Below are positions 26,508-39,974 of a stretch of DNA of 64,000 nucleotides, one piece after another; position 1 is the stretch's first letter; each line of letters opens with the position of its first letter. A program made the position numbers and the translations under genes. The notes beneath the pieces are model-generated. The model worked only from the letters and a program-made list of their open reading frames with translations. It was not told where the DNA came from and ran no database searches. Origin of the DNA: Trichoplax sp. H2 (taxonomy: Eukaryota; Placozoa; Uniplacotomia; Trichoplacea); contig NOWV01000016.1 in assembly GCA_003344405.1 (NCBI GenBank), positions 806,001 to 870,000 on the forward strand, read 5' to 3'.

Positions 26508-29500
26508 GCATTATTGCTACTATTGAATTTACTATATTTATGAGGACCACTGTACCATTAAAGGAGCTATTTATCCCAATATCAATACCTATATATCTTT
26601 AGGTCTCACATCATAACAAATAGTGAAAATTTACGATTATCTATTATAAAATGGATATATAAATTATGAGCCAAGAAAGGGTGTCTTCCGGCATAACACA
26701 GGTGTCTACCTAGGCGTTTAGTAAATATAGTATCTAAAAATTGATGTAAGACGTTGTTGACAATACCTTTGTTTATCTATATTGACGTAGCATATTTGAA
26801 GAGAATGTAAAACTGTCGTTATAGGCTACCTATCTATCGCAATAAACTATGGCAATATAGCTGGAATGATGATAAAAGTATAAGCTAGTTAGCGTACTGC
26901 ACATAACAGCCGGATTTTATACCGACTACAGTAGATAAGGTAATTATATCTTGCTTTATGGCAAACGTATTCATTATCCGTAAGTGAATACACTTAGATT
27001 TTTTGTTAGGATTCTTCCGTAAATTATTCTTATATAATTGTCAAATTAAATAAGTTCATCAAAGAATAATTGAATCAAGTCATACGTTGTCGTAAACATG
27101 TTAAATCTAAACAACCGGCGTTAGATCGGATGGCATTAAAAATAAATCATTTAATTTATATTGTTTCTTCAAAGTAAGTTTCATTCTCATGATAACATAC
27201 CGGCTAGACAAAGAATACATGATATTGTTGCTCTTAGCAGATTGCTTACTATTTGTAGCACTAGATGAAATAATAATCATACGAACTGTAAATGAGATAC
27301 GTGTAAAGACAACTTTAATCAATCCATGGTATTGTTAAAAACAATATCTAATTCGTTCCTGCTCACTATATATCAATTTATTTTCGTGATCGGCATCAAT
27401 GTGCGTTATATTAATACGGCTTGATAGGCTGTAAATCTCTCAAGAAAATAATAATATGGAATTTGATATTACCCATGAAGCAAGAAGTTATAAACTTCAC
27501 AATTATTTGTTTACCGCCTTTCTTTATGTACGATACACTTGAATATAACGAATGTCCTTTATATTTAGGTTACACTATTGGATGCTCCAAATATAAAAAT
27601 ATGAAATGTTTACAAAATATTAACTATATAATTATTACAATAACACCGATAATCAGACAAGTTTGACGTCTAGAAACAAAGATAAAGTAGGTTGAATGGA
27701 GGCAGTAAGACTTATTTGTACATGAAAAGAATTGATAATGACTACGTAGCTATTGCTTTCATTCACATTACTTCTTATAATTAATTAACAACTTTAAATT
27801 TATAGCATTATTCATACAAAATTACTTTTTATTGTGTGTTCAAATGCATCATTCATTCTTAGGTCATTAATTAATATAATACGAAGAGTAGTGTGATCAA
27901 ATTAATATCTATTAAATTCACAAGCTAGATATTTCCCGTCAATAAACTAAATGGTAAACAATAATAAACTAGATGATGAATGGAATTACGTTTAATAAAC
28001 GATATTCTACAATTGAAACAGAAATGCAAGACAGTATAATTCCTATTAATAAATCTAATGATGAATATGATACGGTTTAGTGACGAAAAATTTTTCAAAT
28101 AGAATAAATGATCAATTTAATTAAATTGAGATCGCTGGTTTGAAATTATCATATACTGTAAATTCCATCAATAGACCAGATTTTGAATGCAACTAAGCTT
28201 AATGAATAAAATTTTACGAATAGAACAGGGCAATCAGATTAATTTAATTAGATTTGCAAGTCTGATAGTAGATTTCTCTCAATAAATCAGATAATGAAAG
28301 CGATCAGTTTTAGCGATTGAAATTTATCGGCTACAGTATAGGAATGTTATATGGACAATACAATCGATCTTGGATGAAAATATTTACAAACAGAACAGAT
28401 CCATTAATTTAATTAGTTAAAAGTTTTAAACTTGATATCATGGTTTCCATTAATTAAGTCAAGTGATGAGTATGATTACGTCAGTTTATTTTTATATGTA
28501 TAACAGTAATTTAATTAATTCAATTAAATTTGTAAGTTTGATAATATATTTCTATTGAGGGATAATGAATGTCATTTAACCTAATGAATGGAAGTTTACC
28601 GATTGCATGAAGATAATATGATCTATATGATTGGTTTAGGACTAGGAATTATATAAACGAGATAAAATGAACAAATTAATTGCTTTGAGCCTACAATTTA
28701 GATAGATAATTTCCATGAAATAAGTCGGATAATAATATAATGAATGAGGATGCGTTTAACGAATTAATCTTTATGAATAGATAGAGCGATCAAATTAACT
28801 TCATTGAAGTTTTGCGTTAGATGGTGTAATTTTTATCAATAAACTCATTGCTGTGTACTGATGAATTAAATGAATGAATTTTACCGCTTGTAAGATTATT
28901 ATGTAATGTGTATTATTGGCTTTGGATATATATTAAACACGCTATAACATGTATTGGAATTAATAATGTATCTCATTTGATACTAAAAATGCAAAGCAGT
29001 AGGCAAGTTACTCTTATTTTATTCAAACGTCTCATCAGAATTTCACCATATTGCCCATTCAGTAAATATCTATCACGTGGAAATTACCAATTCTACCAGA
29101 ATGATAGATTCAATATTGCGAGTTGGTATACAGAAGATGCATTTATAACCCAGCTGTTCACAAGGTTTTAACAAATAAGAATTTATTATTAATTATAGAA
29201 TGCAAGCATCCGCCATAATATATGCTCTTTTTATTAAGCGATTAAAAAAGTGATAGAAAGACAAGCTTTAATATAAGGAAGTAGTGATAATGATATCGCT
29301 TGCGATACAATTGAATCAATTTACACAAGCCAATTCAATTAAAGATGTCAACAATTTATGCTATCGAGATAGAATAATATTACTAGAATAGTACATCCTG
29401 AGCGATTTCATTATACTAGACTAATTAATAGCTTTATCAAATGTGACCTTGACTTGATAACATCAAATATTTTAACTCACTGTTTTCATCCTTGCAATTA

Positions 29501-32500
29501 TATTGTTGCCCGCGTTTTCATTATACTTCCAACAGCTATCTAACTAGTAAGCTGACTGCAATTATAAAAATCTTAATTAAATAATATTATCCTAAATAAC
29601 TTGATGCTACTATCTAGAAACCTTTGACTAAATTAATAATCGTTTTATTACTCATCGATGAATTACGAGTAGTTTCCTGTTCTTGATTGTTGGTTGTCAA
29701 CGATTTAAACGGAAATTAGGTACTGTAGTAATAGTAGCGGTTGTTTTGATACTTTTCTATTATATTATTATGTAGGCAACTAATTCACTTTTATTATAAT
29801 GTATTATTAAAGCTGAAAAATAAGATACTGAATTCTAAAATACTGGTTTTATAAATCATTAGTAGCTACCCTAACAATTTATTTTCGAAAGTTCTAATGC
29901 AAAGATAATCGTTTTTATTTTATCACTCATCAACTAGCAAATATATAATTACCGGTAGTATTTTTATATTATGAATATAGCTATTTAATTATCATGAAAT
30001 AGCTAATAACATCATCGTTTCGAATTCCTACCCCTCATATTCGTTTAGAACTAGAAGAATTTATCTATAATGGATCAGAAATGGTCCACTTTCTGATGCC
30101 TTTAGGTAGTTTAAGCGTAGAGCCTTATGTACCATAAATACTGCACAATCTCCATGGAACAATGTAATAAATTACTTCAGACTCCTACGCTATTCACATG
30201 AAAGAAATTATTTAAGGCCTGGTTCTAATACATAACGTTACAAATTAAGCTTATAAATGACTAACTAAGAGGGTGAGTGGGTTGAGATAAATCCGATTGA
30301 TGAATCATTATTTCGATTGAAACCTTTCTAGCCTTAATACTTTCAGTGAGATATTATGCTAATTTCCATCGTTCTATTACAGTAAAGCTAAGTAGCAAAC
30401 ATTTTTGAATTCTTACTATAGTCGATGAAAAGATTGCGTCATTTTTATCGTGTAAAGTCAATAATGGAATTATGGACAATTGAATGAGGTAATAATATAT
30501 TAAACGCGTGCACAACAATGAATTCAGTTTTCTTATCAAATAAATAATATTCCATTATAGCGATGAAAACAACTGATAAAAATACTAATTATATGAAATT
30601 GATTGTCTCATCACCATTTAATCAAGGATATATCTTTGGTCGGCAAGTATTACTGATTTATACTGCATAAATGCTTCTATTCAAACATATGCTTGCGATG
30701 ACTACTGTCAGCCGCCCTCGCTGTTTGAAAATTACATCATGCTGTATTTACAGAAGATGTTGTAGTAGGGTAAAGTCCGATCGGTGTAGAACAGTTTCCT
30801 ATTGAGCAACAAGACTAATTAATCAGTGATATTAGGTCTTTAAAGTATTGACTTTAAGTCCTATTTAGATCGACGACGATATGAAATAACAATGAAATCA
30901 GGTGTCTTAATCTATCCAATACTGTAAATTGTTTCATTCCTAGCCGGTGATCATATATAACCCAATTTTGAATTATAACTAGATAATGTAATCCAAAATA
31001 TTCTAGATATTTTACTTCGTTTATCAGCTGTACTAACTGGTTATTATATCAAAAATTAACTTATTTTTACGTTTGTACATATTTTAATTGATTATTTCTA
31101 GCTCGTACGTACATAAACCAGTGCTAAGACATAGCTGGATTATTTATCGCAGCTTTTTCTAGCCATTTTGCATCACCTGTTCACTTTACTAATCAGCTAT
31201 CACATCGAGAATTGAAGCTATATTTTTCCTAGTCGTATATTTCGTCCCTAGTTTCTTCGAAATTAATATAGTTTAGAGAAATGGAACGAAGAGGATACAA
31301 CTATTGTGACGCCATTTTCAATGAATATTTTCATAATAGGTATCATCACTAAGATAAAAATTAATAATTTAATAAATAAAATTATTGCCAAGACGTGCAC
31401 GTTACATTGTCTATTGATGAAGTAGCCCAAGGCAGCAATACGGTTGGTTAATATTTTAAAAGTATTCCGTTTGTATTATTTAAGATTTGCCTTAGGGTAT
31501 TGTCTATTGTTAGAGCAGAGCAATCAAATTTACCGATTTATTTCCTAGGCTGTAAGATAAACTTTATTTTTTACCTAATGTTACTTTTACTGGAATAAAA
31601 CTATGAGCTTATAAATAGGCCCTTTTATTAATAATATACCTAATAACAATATACTCCAACAGAAGTATTTACTAATTAAAATGCATAAGTATTTCCAGTC
31701 TGTTCTCTTTTAATTCTAATTAGTATCTATATAAAATGCTGTATCATAGAAAGGTTTCTAATGCTGGGCCCATGATATTTAATTAATTAATTCTTTACTG
31801 GAAAATTAATTGTAGAAATTTTCAATTATGATGCTCCTTTTTGTTGCTTCTATAGTACTCTAATTTTGTATAGAATATGTTTTAATGCAAGACTTTATTG
31901 CTACATCTATAATATTTAATTAAATAATTTCTTATTAGAAAGTAAAATTATCATTTTTTTATCAATTATCAAAGTAAAATTATCATATTGACATCCCAAT
32001 TGGGTTGTTCATATTACAGATTCAATTAAGATCTATTTTTATACTGATTGCCATATTGCGAAAGACTATTTTACCAGTTTTGCGTTATCTAGCTGATTTA
32101 ATTTTTTTTGCTAGATAATAAAGCATAGAAATGTCCATTAAGATATTTATTTTTGTGAATTCAGTTGTTACTTACTCCATATTTAATGCTGTAGTACTAT
32201 AGAATTTTACTAGATGCTTAAGTAATCAATTTTGCTTGAAGTGGACTATGGAAATATTCAATTGGAGATGCCCATTTTCATTGTTTTGATGCAGTCATAA
32301 CCGACTTTTGAACTACAGCAAACAGTCTTTACAGGAGAAGAATGAACATGAATTTTAAAGACAAGTAACAATATCCATTTAATAACGGAGAAAGACGACA
32401 GAGCATTATTGTGACTGTAGAATTAAATTCGAAGTCTGATTTTGCAACAACTACATTTTATGGCAAAAATGATTCTTAAAGTTTTAGGGGGTATTTTCAA

Positions 32501-35500
32501 ATTATCATACACCTCTAAGATAGTACATATTTATCTATTATAATAGTTGACAAATATGTAGAAGCAATACAAGAATTAGTGGATTTAAGTATAAGATATA
32601 TAGTACAGTATCATTATTGTATGTGAAGTTAACATTCTGTAGCTGTAATCAATACTATGTTAGCATAAGTAATAGTACATAAACTAGGGGTAAATTGCAA
32701 CTTATACAACGGACTAATACGAGTATAATATTGTAGTTAGATTTATAACTATTTTACTCAGCCCTTGGACAAAATTAAGAAATATGTTATTCTCAATCGA
32801 TTGCGCCTTGTATCATTTTTCAATTTGGTTAATATAAAATGATCTTTCTTTTATTAATAACAGGATCTAGAATTGATCCCATTTCTGTGGCGATAATATC
32901 GACATCTTTAGAAGTAGCTGATTAGCTAACATTGCGGTTGCTGTGCAACCCAAGCTCGACGATGCATTGCTGCACAGTAAAACATTACATACATACATTT
33001 GTTAATAAGTATCCTTCTTTCTATTATTGAGAGTTCTGGTAAAGATTCTGAAAAAGCATGCAGAATCACTATTCTATAAATTATTTTCTTTGCAGTAGTG
33101 CAAAGGAGTTGATTCTCATTTATTGTATGGTTAGTATTGCTCTGTAATCGTCTACTAGGAGAAGATGGCTTCCAGATTCAAAATGGTTAAAGGTACGAAC
33201 TAAAACGTTACAGTAACAGTTTTTATGTAGCAGAAATGTATAGAAAGACCAACTAATAAACCTTTTATGTTTCTGTCCAATTACTTAAATAAATAATTAG
33301 TCACTGAAAACATTAATGCCGTATGATTATTTACATATTTCAGATATTCCACGCCTATTAGATAGCTGATTACAGACCACAAGAGCTGTCATTTGCTCCT
33401 GACGTAATATCTTTCACGCGGTAATTGAATTAGTAAAGAGCTGGAAGCCAAGTTTGCTATTGTAGAAAGCAGCGATTGTCCTTTAGAATAACTTTATACC
33501 TTTAATAAATATCGCCCTTGTTGTCATCGTACAATTACCTACTACGTATACATTACTGATTATATGCACAAGTGAGGCATATTAATAAGGGGTTTATAGT
33601 ATGATTGTTATTGTAGGCGAATGTAAGCAAATACAAGGATGTCAATAAGCTAATAGTTTTTACTATTAGACAAGAATAGTAATACAAACCGCCCTCCAAT
33701 AGGAAGCTATCACGCTTAAAAAAATACTTGATGGATTGTTACATCTCTAAATAAAAGCTAATAGTATCATCTTGTGATTATATGAGCGGCCTCGCTCAGA
33801 TTGTTTAAGATAATGTAAATTGCTATACAAAGTGATGATTACATGCTAATTTTATTGCAGTATTTGACGATGATATACCTTAAACTATTGTAATTGAATT
33901 CAGAGAGCGAATAATTTTACTATGATAGGTAGATTGTAGATGAGTACAGCCATGCCGTAACCTTGATGTGCTAATCAGTTGGAATTCAACAGTATCGTAC
34001 AGAAATAATGTATATTGGATAGGGCCAAATATTTTTGTCTGCTTCATGGAATATTTTCCAGTTTGAGCTGACGATTTACTAGCAAGAAGCGATGATGTTC
34101 ATGTGCGTGTAGCTTGTATTGCATCTTGCAGATTGGATGATCTATGAGATAGTACTAATATCGTCGCTACGACATTGCAAGTGATTTGGTCTAAAACTTT
34201 GATATTGCACCCTGCCATTTCTTTCACATGTGTTCGAATCTTCAGCTGTATTATATATATATGTTACGTCTACGCTACGGTGGTAAAAGTTAAGATTATT
34301 AGTTTATTACACTTGGTTTGTTTTAGTTCATGTCAATTTGCGGTCAAAGATCGCTAAGTATAGATATTTGTTTGCAAGTAAATATTTAAAATGGATGTAT
34401 CATCCTCAGTAAACTTACCGCAGCTCTGTCGTACACAATAATACAAGTATATACAATGTAGAACTAGTTCGGACTATCGGACTGTAGCGTTTGCCGTTAA
34501 CTGCACAGAATAGCTTTGGAGTGAGAGTATTGGAATAAAATCAAAGCGACTATTTATAACAAGAAAAAATGTTTACCTATTTTGTATACTTGTACATGAG
34601 GATGCTAGCAGATGTTTGCGTTTTTATATTTTCGTATCCTAGACAATTCTACTCTACAGTACAATGATAAAAATAACAGCTTAAATTGCGCCATTTTTAG
34701 GGAGCTCATTTTCTAGCATAGAATTTTTCTAGTCTAATAGGCCTTGATGTTGTCAAGAGTTATTACTTTATTCTTCTATCTACCATTATGGATTTGTCGA
34801 TTTTGTGCATGACTTACTATAGGATAGATAATCTATACGCGTCCTTTCAATAATGTACGAAGCGCGTATTTCAGAGTAATTTCCATCTGCATATTTTCTA
34901 CACTATACCTGGCTAATGTAGCATAGACTTCATTCTATGCAAATCACGATTGGACTGAGTCATACAGTCTACATTTGGGCGATGAGGACAAATTATAATT
35001 ATTGGAGAGAATATGGCAAGGTTAGCCCAATCATGATCCATTCTTTTATGCAGTTTGATAGTATTTGACAACAATAATAAATAGATCATAACATAATTTA
35101 CAAATCAAATCAGATAATAAAGTTTGCTATCTCTGGGATGACCCATTTGGGTGGGGGAAGAAAAATACAATCCTATCCAAAATTAGTGATGAAGTTTAAC
35201 CACCATTAGATCCGAATTATTCCCCGTCATGAAAGGACGGATTAATACATAACATAAGGAGAATTTTATGTGTCATAAATACCTCATGTGCTGTAATTTT
35301 CGGTCATTGCTAAGGTATTATGAATGGATGATTGACTAGCATGGTATGAAATGGTATAACTGACAGTTTAGTCAGTCAATAGGTCACAGAAGGGGGTTTG
35401 ACTATGTTGATCTCGCGAAGCGTTGAACAATAATTATCTGCCACTCGTATACGATTTTGATGTGTATAGCATGGCAGATAGACTACTTTCATTGTCAAGT

Positions 35501-35999
35501 TGTTACATGACGATGGAGACAATTTGATATAGCATGATGATAGAATCAACTTGTCTATTTCAAGACGGTGCCACCGCCTATTGAACATCAATCGTTTTTC
35601 ATAGACAATACAGTCCATTTGTATTGCAAGTCTGCTGGACTGTAGTGTACTTTCTTCATCTTATTACAGTATTTGTCCAGTCATGCTAAGTTGCATTGAC
35701 AAGTTCTTCTTCATGCTTGCTAGATAAACATAGACAGTGTAGTAGTCGTTGAAAGATCAAGGTATACGGATCCATTTTTCAACATTGGCAGCGTAATATG
35801 GTAGGTATTATGGAGTATTCTCCACGTTGGTAGTTTATGTAGTCTTTTGATTTTTTTAGGGGCGGTGGAGTCGTTGTGATACAGTCAGTACATTACTTGT
35901 ACAAGAGTGCAGTCACTGAGCACTGAGTAGGTCTTTTGTTCACCATCGACAGTATATGAGGGATGTTTACAGGATACACGATGTGTCCACCTATTATGG
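26508..35999. other. Gene desert
   Basis: About 9.5 kb without a recognisable gene on either strand, apart from the satellite listed at 27.9-28.9 kb. A 43-codon open stretch at 30009-30140 (+) has protein-like composition (PHIRLELEEFIYNGSEMVHF) but no start or partner. A stretch near 34090-34240 (+) reads DDVHVRVACIASCRLDDL, then a TGA, then further open frame, and may be a decayed helical-repeat exon. Neither is assigned. Confidence 0.5.
27900..28890. repeat. Diverged satellite, unit about 110-170 bases
   Basis: Six to eight poor copies can be lined up, each with TC.ATAAA.CAGATAATGAA-like, then AATGAA.TTTTACGAATAGA-like, then TTAATTTAATTAGATTTG-like stretches. Unit length varies by insertions. 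Stops are in all frames. The array is old and AT-rich. Confidence 0.55.
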
Positions 36000-36514
36000 T
36001 GGATTGGATAACAGAGTCGTTATCCAATAGGATCGCTTGTCATTTGGAGCAATTGAAGCTAAAAGTTGGATTCTATCGTAGGCTAAAATAGGATAGTACT
36101 ATTACTCCTTTCTAAGAATTGTTTTATTGAAGGCCATCCATTATCCTAATATTCATCGATTGAGCGGAAAGGCTTTTTTGGGTTTTCTGGTGGTCTAGTA
36201 GTCAGGCGTGCAAGATGAATGCACCGAGTACAGTATAGTGTCCATTGTACTCGGTACAGTACTGTACTGTACTGTACAGTAATAATTCTGAGGTGCAGCG
36301 TTTTCCCAAAGCTGTGTTTTGGTCATACTGTACAGTACAGTACAGTACAGTACTGTCGATTCCAGTGCGCAGTACTGTAGAGAAGGACTCTAAGTGATTG
36401 TCATGTGTGTCACGTGTGCAAGATTGGACTGTGCTCTGTTTGCATGGTACAGTATTGGACGTGGGCGTCAGCGGCGGATAAATTGTTGTCCTGTCCAAGT
36501 GTACAACTGAACAA

Positions 36515-36905
36515 TTTACATGTTGCAGTGTTCTGAGCCTTTTTGACTGTACAGTACAGTCCAAAACTGTTAGCTTACTCGAGTAAGCTAACAGTGTACA
36601 TGTTGCAGTGTTTTGAGCCTTTTTGAGTGTACACAGTACAGTCCAAAACTGTTAGCTTACTCGAGTAAGCTAACAGTGTACATGTTGCAGTGTTTTGAGC
36701 CTTTTTGAGTGTACACAGTACAGTCCAAAACTGTTAGCTTACTCTAGTAAGCGTAGCGATGTACAGTACATGTTGCAGTGTTTTGAGCCTTTTTGACTGA
36801 ACACTACTGTACAGTCCAAAACTGTTAGCTTACTCTAGTAAGATAACAATGTCCAGTACTGTACAGTACAGTGTACAGTACAATTGCAGTGTTTTGAGCC
36901 TTTTG
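36515..36905. repeat. Hairpin minisatellite, about 82-base unit with 28-base palindrome
   Basis: Units begin with TGTTGCAGTGTTTTGAGCC and carry GTCCAAAACTGTTAGC. Units 1 and 2 contain a perfect 28-base palindrome (36567-36594 and 36649-36676) with half-site CTGTTAGCTTACTC, which has a XhoI-type centre. In later units one arm has mutated (CTCTAGTAAG). The second allelic copy has the same units at about 37498-37730. Confidence 0.88.
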
Positions 36906-37060
36906 GACTGTACACTGTACAGTACTGTACAGTGCGATACTGTAAGCTACAGTACTGTACTGTACACAGAAAATGATTAAGCGGATTGAATTTTCCATAG
37001 TACAGTAGACTAGATTGTGTGCCGTGGTTAGGGCTGCTCTACAGTATTTGGATATAATAT

Positions 37061-37080
37061 NNNNNNNNNNNNNNNNNNNN
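37061..37080. other. Scaffold gap (20 N)
   Basis: Twenty unresolved bases between the two copies of the minisatellite locus. Confidence 0.99.
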
Positions 37081-38137
37081 TAGGCTAAAATAGGATAGTA
37101 CTATTACTCCTTTCTAAGAATTGTTTTATTGAAGGCCATCCATTATCCTAATATTCATCGATTGAGCGGAAAGGCTTTTTTGGGTTTTCTGGTAGTCTAG
37201 TAGTCAGGCGTGCAAGATGAATGCACAGAGTACAGTATAGTGTCCATTGTACTCGGTACAGTACAGTATAATAATTCTGAGGTGCAGCGTTTTCCCAAAG
37301 CTGTGTTTTGGTCATTCTGTACAGTACAGTACTGTCGATTCCAGTGCGTAGTACTGTAGAGAAGGACTCTAAGTGATTGTCATATGTGTCACGTGTGCAA
37401 GATTGGACTGTACTCTGTTGCATGGTACAGTATTGGACGTGGGCGTCAGCGGCGGATAAATTGTTTTCCTGTCCAAGTGTACAACTGAACAATTTACATG
37501 TTGCAGTGTTTTGAGCCTTTTTGAGTGTACACAGTACAGTCCAAAACTGTTAGCTTACTCTAGTAAGCGTAGCGATGTACATGTTGCAGTGTTTTGAGCC
37601 TTTTTGACTGAACACTACTGTACAGTCCAAAACTGTTAGCTTACTCTAGTAAGATAACAATGTACAATATGTACACTGTACAGTACAGTACAGTGTACAG
37701 TACAATTGCAGTGTTTTGAGCCTTTTGGACTGTACACTGTACAGTACTGTACAGTGCGATACTGTAAGCTACAGTACAGTACTGTACACAGAAAATGATT
37801 AAGCGGATTGAATTTTCCATACTACAGTAGACTAGATTGTGTGTGTAGTTAGGGCTGCTCTACAGTATTTGGATATAATATACTGTAGTCCACTGCATGT
37901 ACTGTACCCTTCTCCAATGTATCGACACAACGTACGGCCGATAGGGTAGAAAAGAACAAAACCCCAACAGTGCCTTCACGATTCCGTACCGCTGCTGAGA
38001 GTTGAAACTTTGGAATCTGGCTCGAATTCTGAAAATCAATTTTACTGCTCAGACTGGATCTGGTGATGAATGTTATTTTGGGTATTTTTTTCCTGCATCC
38101 ATGCTGAAAGAGTCCATCGGCAATCGACTGAAATTAA

Positions 38138-38292
38138 TCCTACAAAATAGGCGAGGAAGCCATTGCCATACAACATAATCGGACTGCCAGGATAAAAAAA
38201 CCCCCTGTTTCTGTGCTTGACTTAGCCGACGAAGCGTTCCTACGATACTGTCGGTCTATTTGGCTACGTTCCAACGATCCATTGGATTTGCA
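38138..38292 (+). CDS. Candidate internal exon, unknown protein
   Basis: A 52-codon open stretch with protein-like composition (EEAIAIQHNRTARIKK, then PPVSVLDLADEAFLRYCRSI) ends at a strong donor, CA|GTAAGT, at 38292. A possible acceptor (AAAATAG) lies at 38144-38150. The region after KKPP has a loose F-box-like spacing, but this is a weak impression. No neighbouring exon was found, so it may be a relic. Confidence 0.3.
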
Positions 38293-39353
38293 GTAAGTTC
38301 AATTTCAACTTGTTATCGATGTGCTATAGTCAGCAAGTGGGTGTTTGAATGCGGCTGTGCTATACTGTATAGTTGGAGTTTTAGGGAAATGATGTAGGAG
38401 GCTTGTGGCTTGTGAGCATTACTCCTTCACTAGACCTTTGTTAGCAGCAAAGTTGGATACTGCTTGTACTGTAATTGTTGCAAATGATGATTGTTGATTA
38501 TCAAGTTGGGTATGAGCACTTGTAATTGACTTTAAAAATTGCAATGCTACTTTGAGGAAAGGGTGTTGTTGAAACGCTTAGTTACAATCTCTTGTGCTCA
38601 CCGCTTATTTCATAGACTGTAGCAAGTGGAGATGATGACGTTAATTAATCTTTTCATCGCTTTTGAAAGGTTGTTTTGGCCATACCCGTTTTCCTCATTG
38701 GTCGTATGGTACAACAGTGAATCATTGAATTTTGCTGTCGTATGTTCAAAAGCTTCATTGGCAAGTTGACTAGGTAAGCATCAACATTACTACATGTTTC
38801 AAAATGATTCTCCAATACTATTGCATATGGTCGTTTTGTGTTGTGCTATCATCTCTGCTAGAAGATGACCATGACCAAGTACGGTATCATCCTTAATTTG
38901 AAAGATTGCTGCTGATACCATACTGTACGTACGGTGGTGTTGTGTTTTCCCAAAATGATGTAGAGTAGAGTACAGTGGACGATACCACTCAGGTCTTGCT
39001 TGCCACCCTATAGCTGACTGTGGACTGTTTTGGTGCATTGCGCAGCTTGCATGACAGTCGTTTCCCGAGTAGCAAAACCAATTTTTCTTGACATAGTGTA
39101 GTTACGGATTCTTCTCAGCACGCTATTGATTTCATACTTGACTGCTAAAAGCAAACCTGAGTTGGACTGGTCGATCAAGTGGGCTTACAATACCTCATTT
39201 GGGCGCTACCGTACTGTATCACAACGCCTCACTGTGATGATGACTACAGTACTTTGTACTCTACTCCAGTGAGTCCATTCTCTCTTTCTTCCACGGCTGT
39301 TTACAGTACAGTACTGCAGTCCAGTGTACAAGTACGTACTGGACTGCAGTAAA

Positions 39354-39497
39354 GTACAATGTACTGTAGTTGAATCCCATGCCAAACCCCTTACGGTACC
39401 CCCTTGCAGTCCAGTACGTACTGTACTGTACTGGACTAGGTTGTGTGTACAATGTACTGTAGTTGAATCCCATGCCAAACCCCTTACGGTACCCCTT
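39354..39497. repeat. Direct repeat, 52 bases, 93-base spacing
   Basis: GTACAATGTACTGTAGTTGA through TTACGGTACCCC occurs at 39354-39405 and 39447-39497, separated by a palindrome-rich linker of GTACTGTAC type. The minus-strand open frames here only read the repeat twice. Confidence 0.85.
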
Positions 39498-39974
39498 GAT
39501 GATTGGATTTCTGCAGCTGCGCACTGCAAGTTTGTTATTGTTTACATGGGCTAGGAGCCATGGGTATGCTAGGCACAGTGTAGCAGACAGTCCTCAATAG
39601 CAGTACAGTAGTCAATACCGTCATTCAAAACGAAGACAATCATCTGCTGAGAATCGCGCTTCGACGTACTGTACAGTACGTACCTACAGTACTGGGTACT
39701 GTAGTCGACGAGTCTACTGCACGGTCAGTCTCTCGTGTGGACAAACTTTGCAGTATGCCAACCACAGGCTCACGTGATCACCGTACAATGGACTGGACTG
39801 GTATGGATCGCATTCTCTTCTCCATCCAAAAACAACAACACTCGCAACAAGGGTCCCATCAAATCTTGTTACAGTTGAAGTAGAAGAAATCATCCAGTTG
39901 GAAAAGTGGTTGGGTTCAAGGCAGTATAGTTCAGTACATCGGATAAAGAAATAGTCTTGATTATGCATTAAATC

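Larger units (their letters stand above)
36079..37881. repeat. Second locus present twice around a gap (probable allelic copies)
   Basis: 36079-37060 and 37081-37881 start and end with the same sequence (TAGGCTAAAATAGGATAG ... TTTGGATATAATAT) and are separated only by a 20-N gap at 37061-37080. They differ by the number of internal hairpin minisatellite units (five against about three), by pentanucleotide repeat length, and by scattered point changes. Two alleles in series is the simplest reading. Confidence 0.85.

Noticed and set aside
34090-34357. Possible HEAT-like helical exon (DDVHVRVACIASC)
   Set aside because: An in-frame TGA follows and no neighbouring exon or start could be matched; too short to call.
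36202-37492. Two similar minus-strand frames of 120 and 114 codons
   Set aside because: They translate pentanucleotide repeats and are the same sequence in the two allelic copies; TVQYCT-like low complexity shows no protein character.
36515-37730. CRISPR-like direct repeats with palindromes
   Set aside because: Units are about 82 bases, contiguous, with no unique spacers, in a eukaryotic genome; this is a minisatellite.
39206-39554. Three overlapping frames on both strands
   Set aside because: All arise from a 52-base direct repeat and GTACTGTAC linkers.
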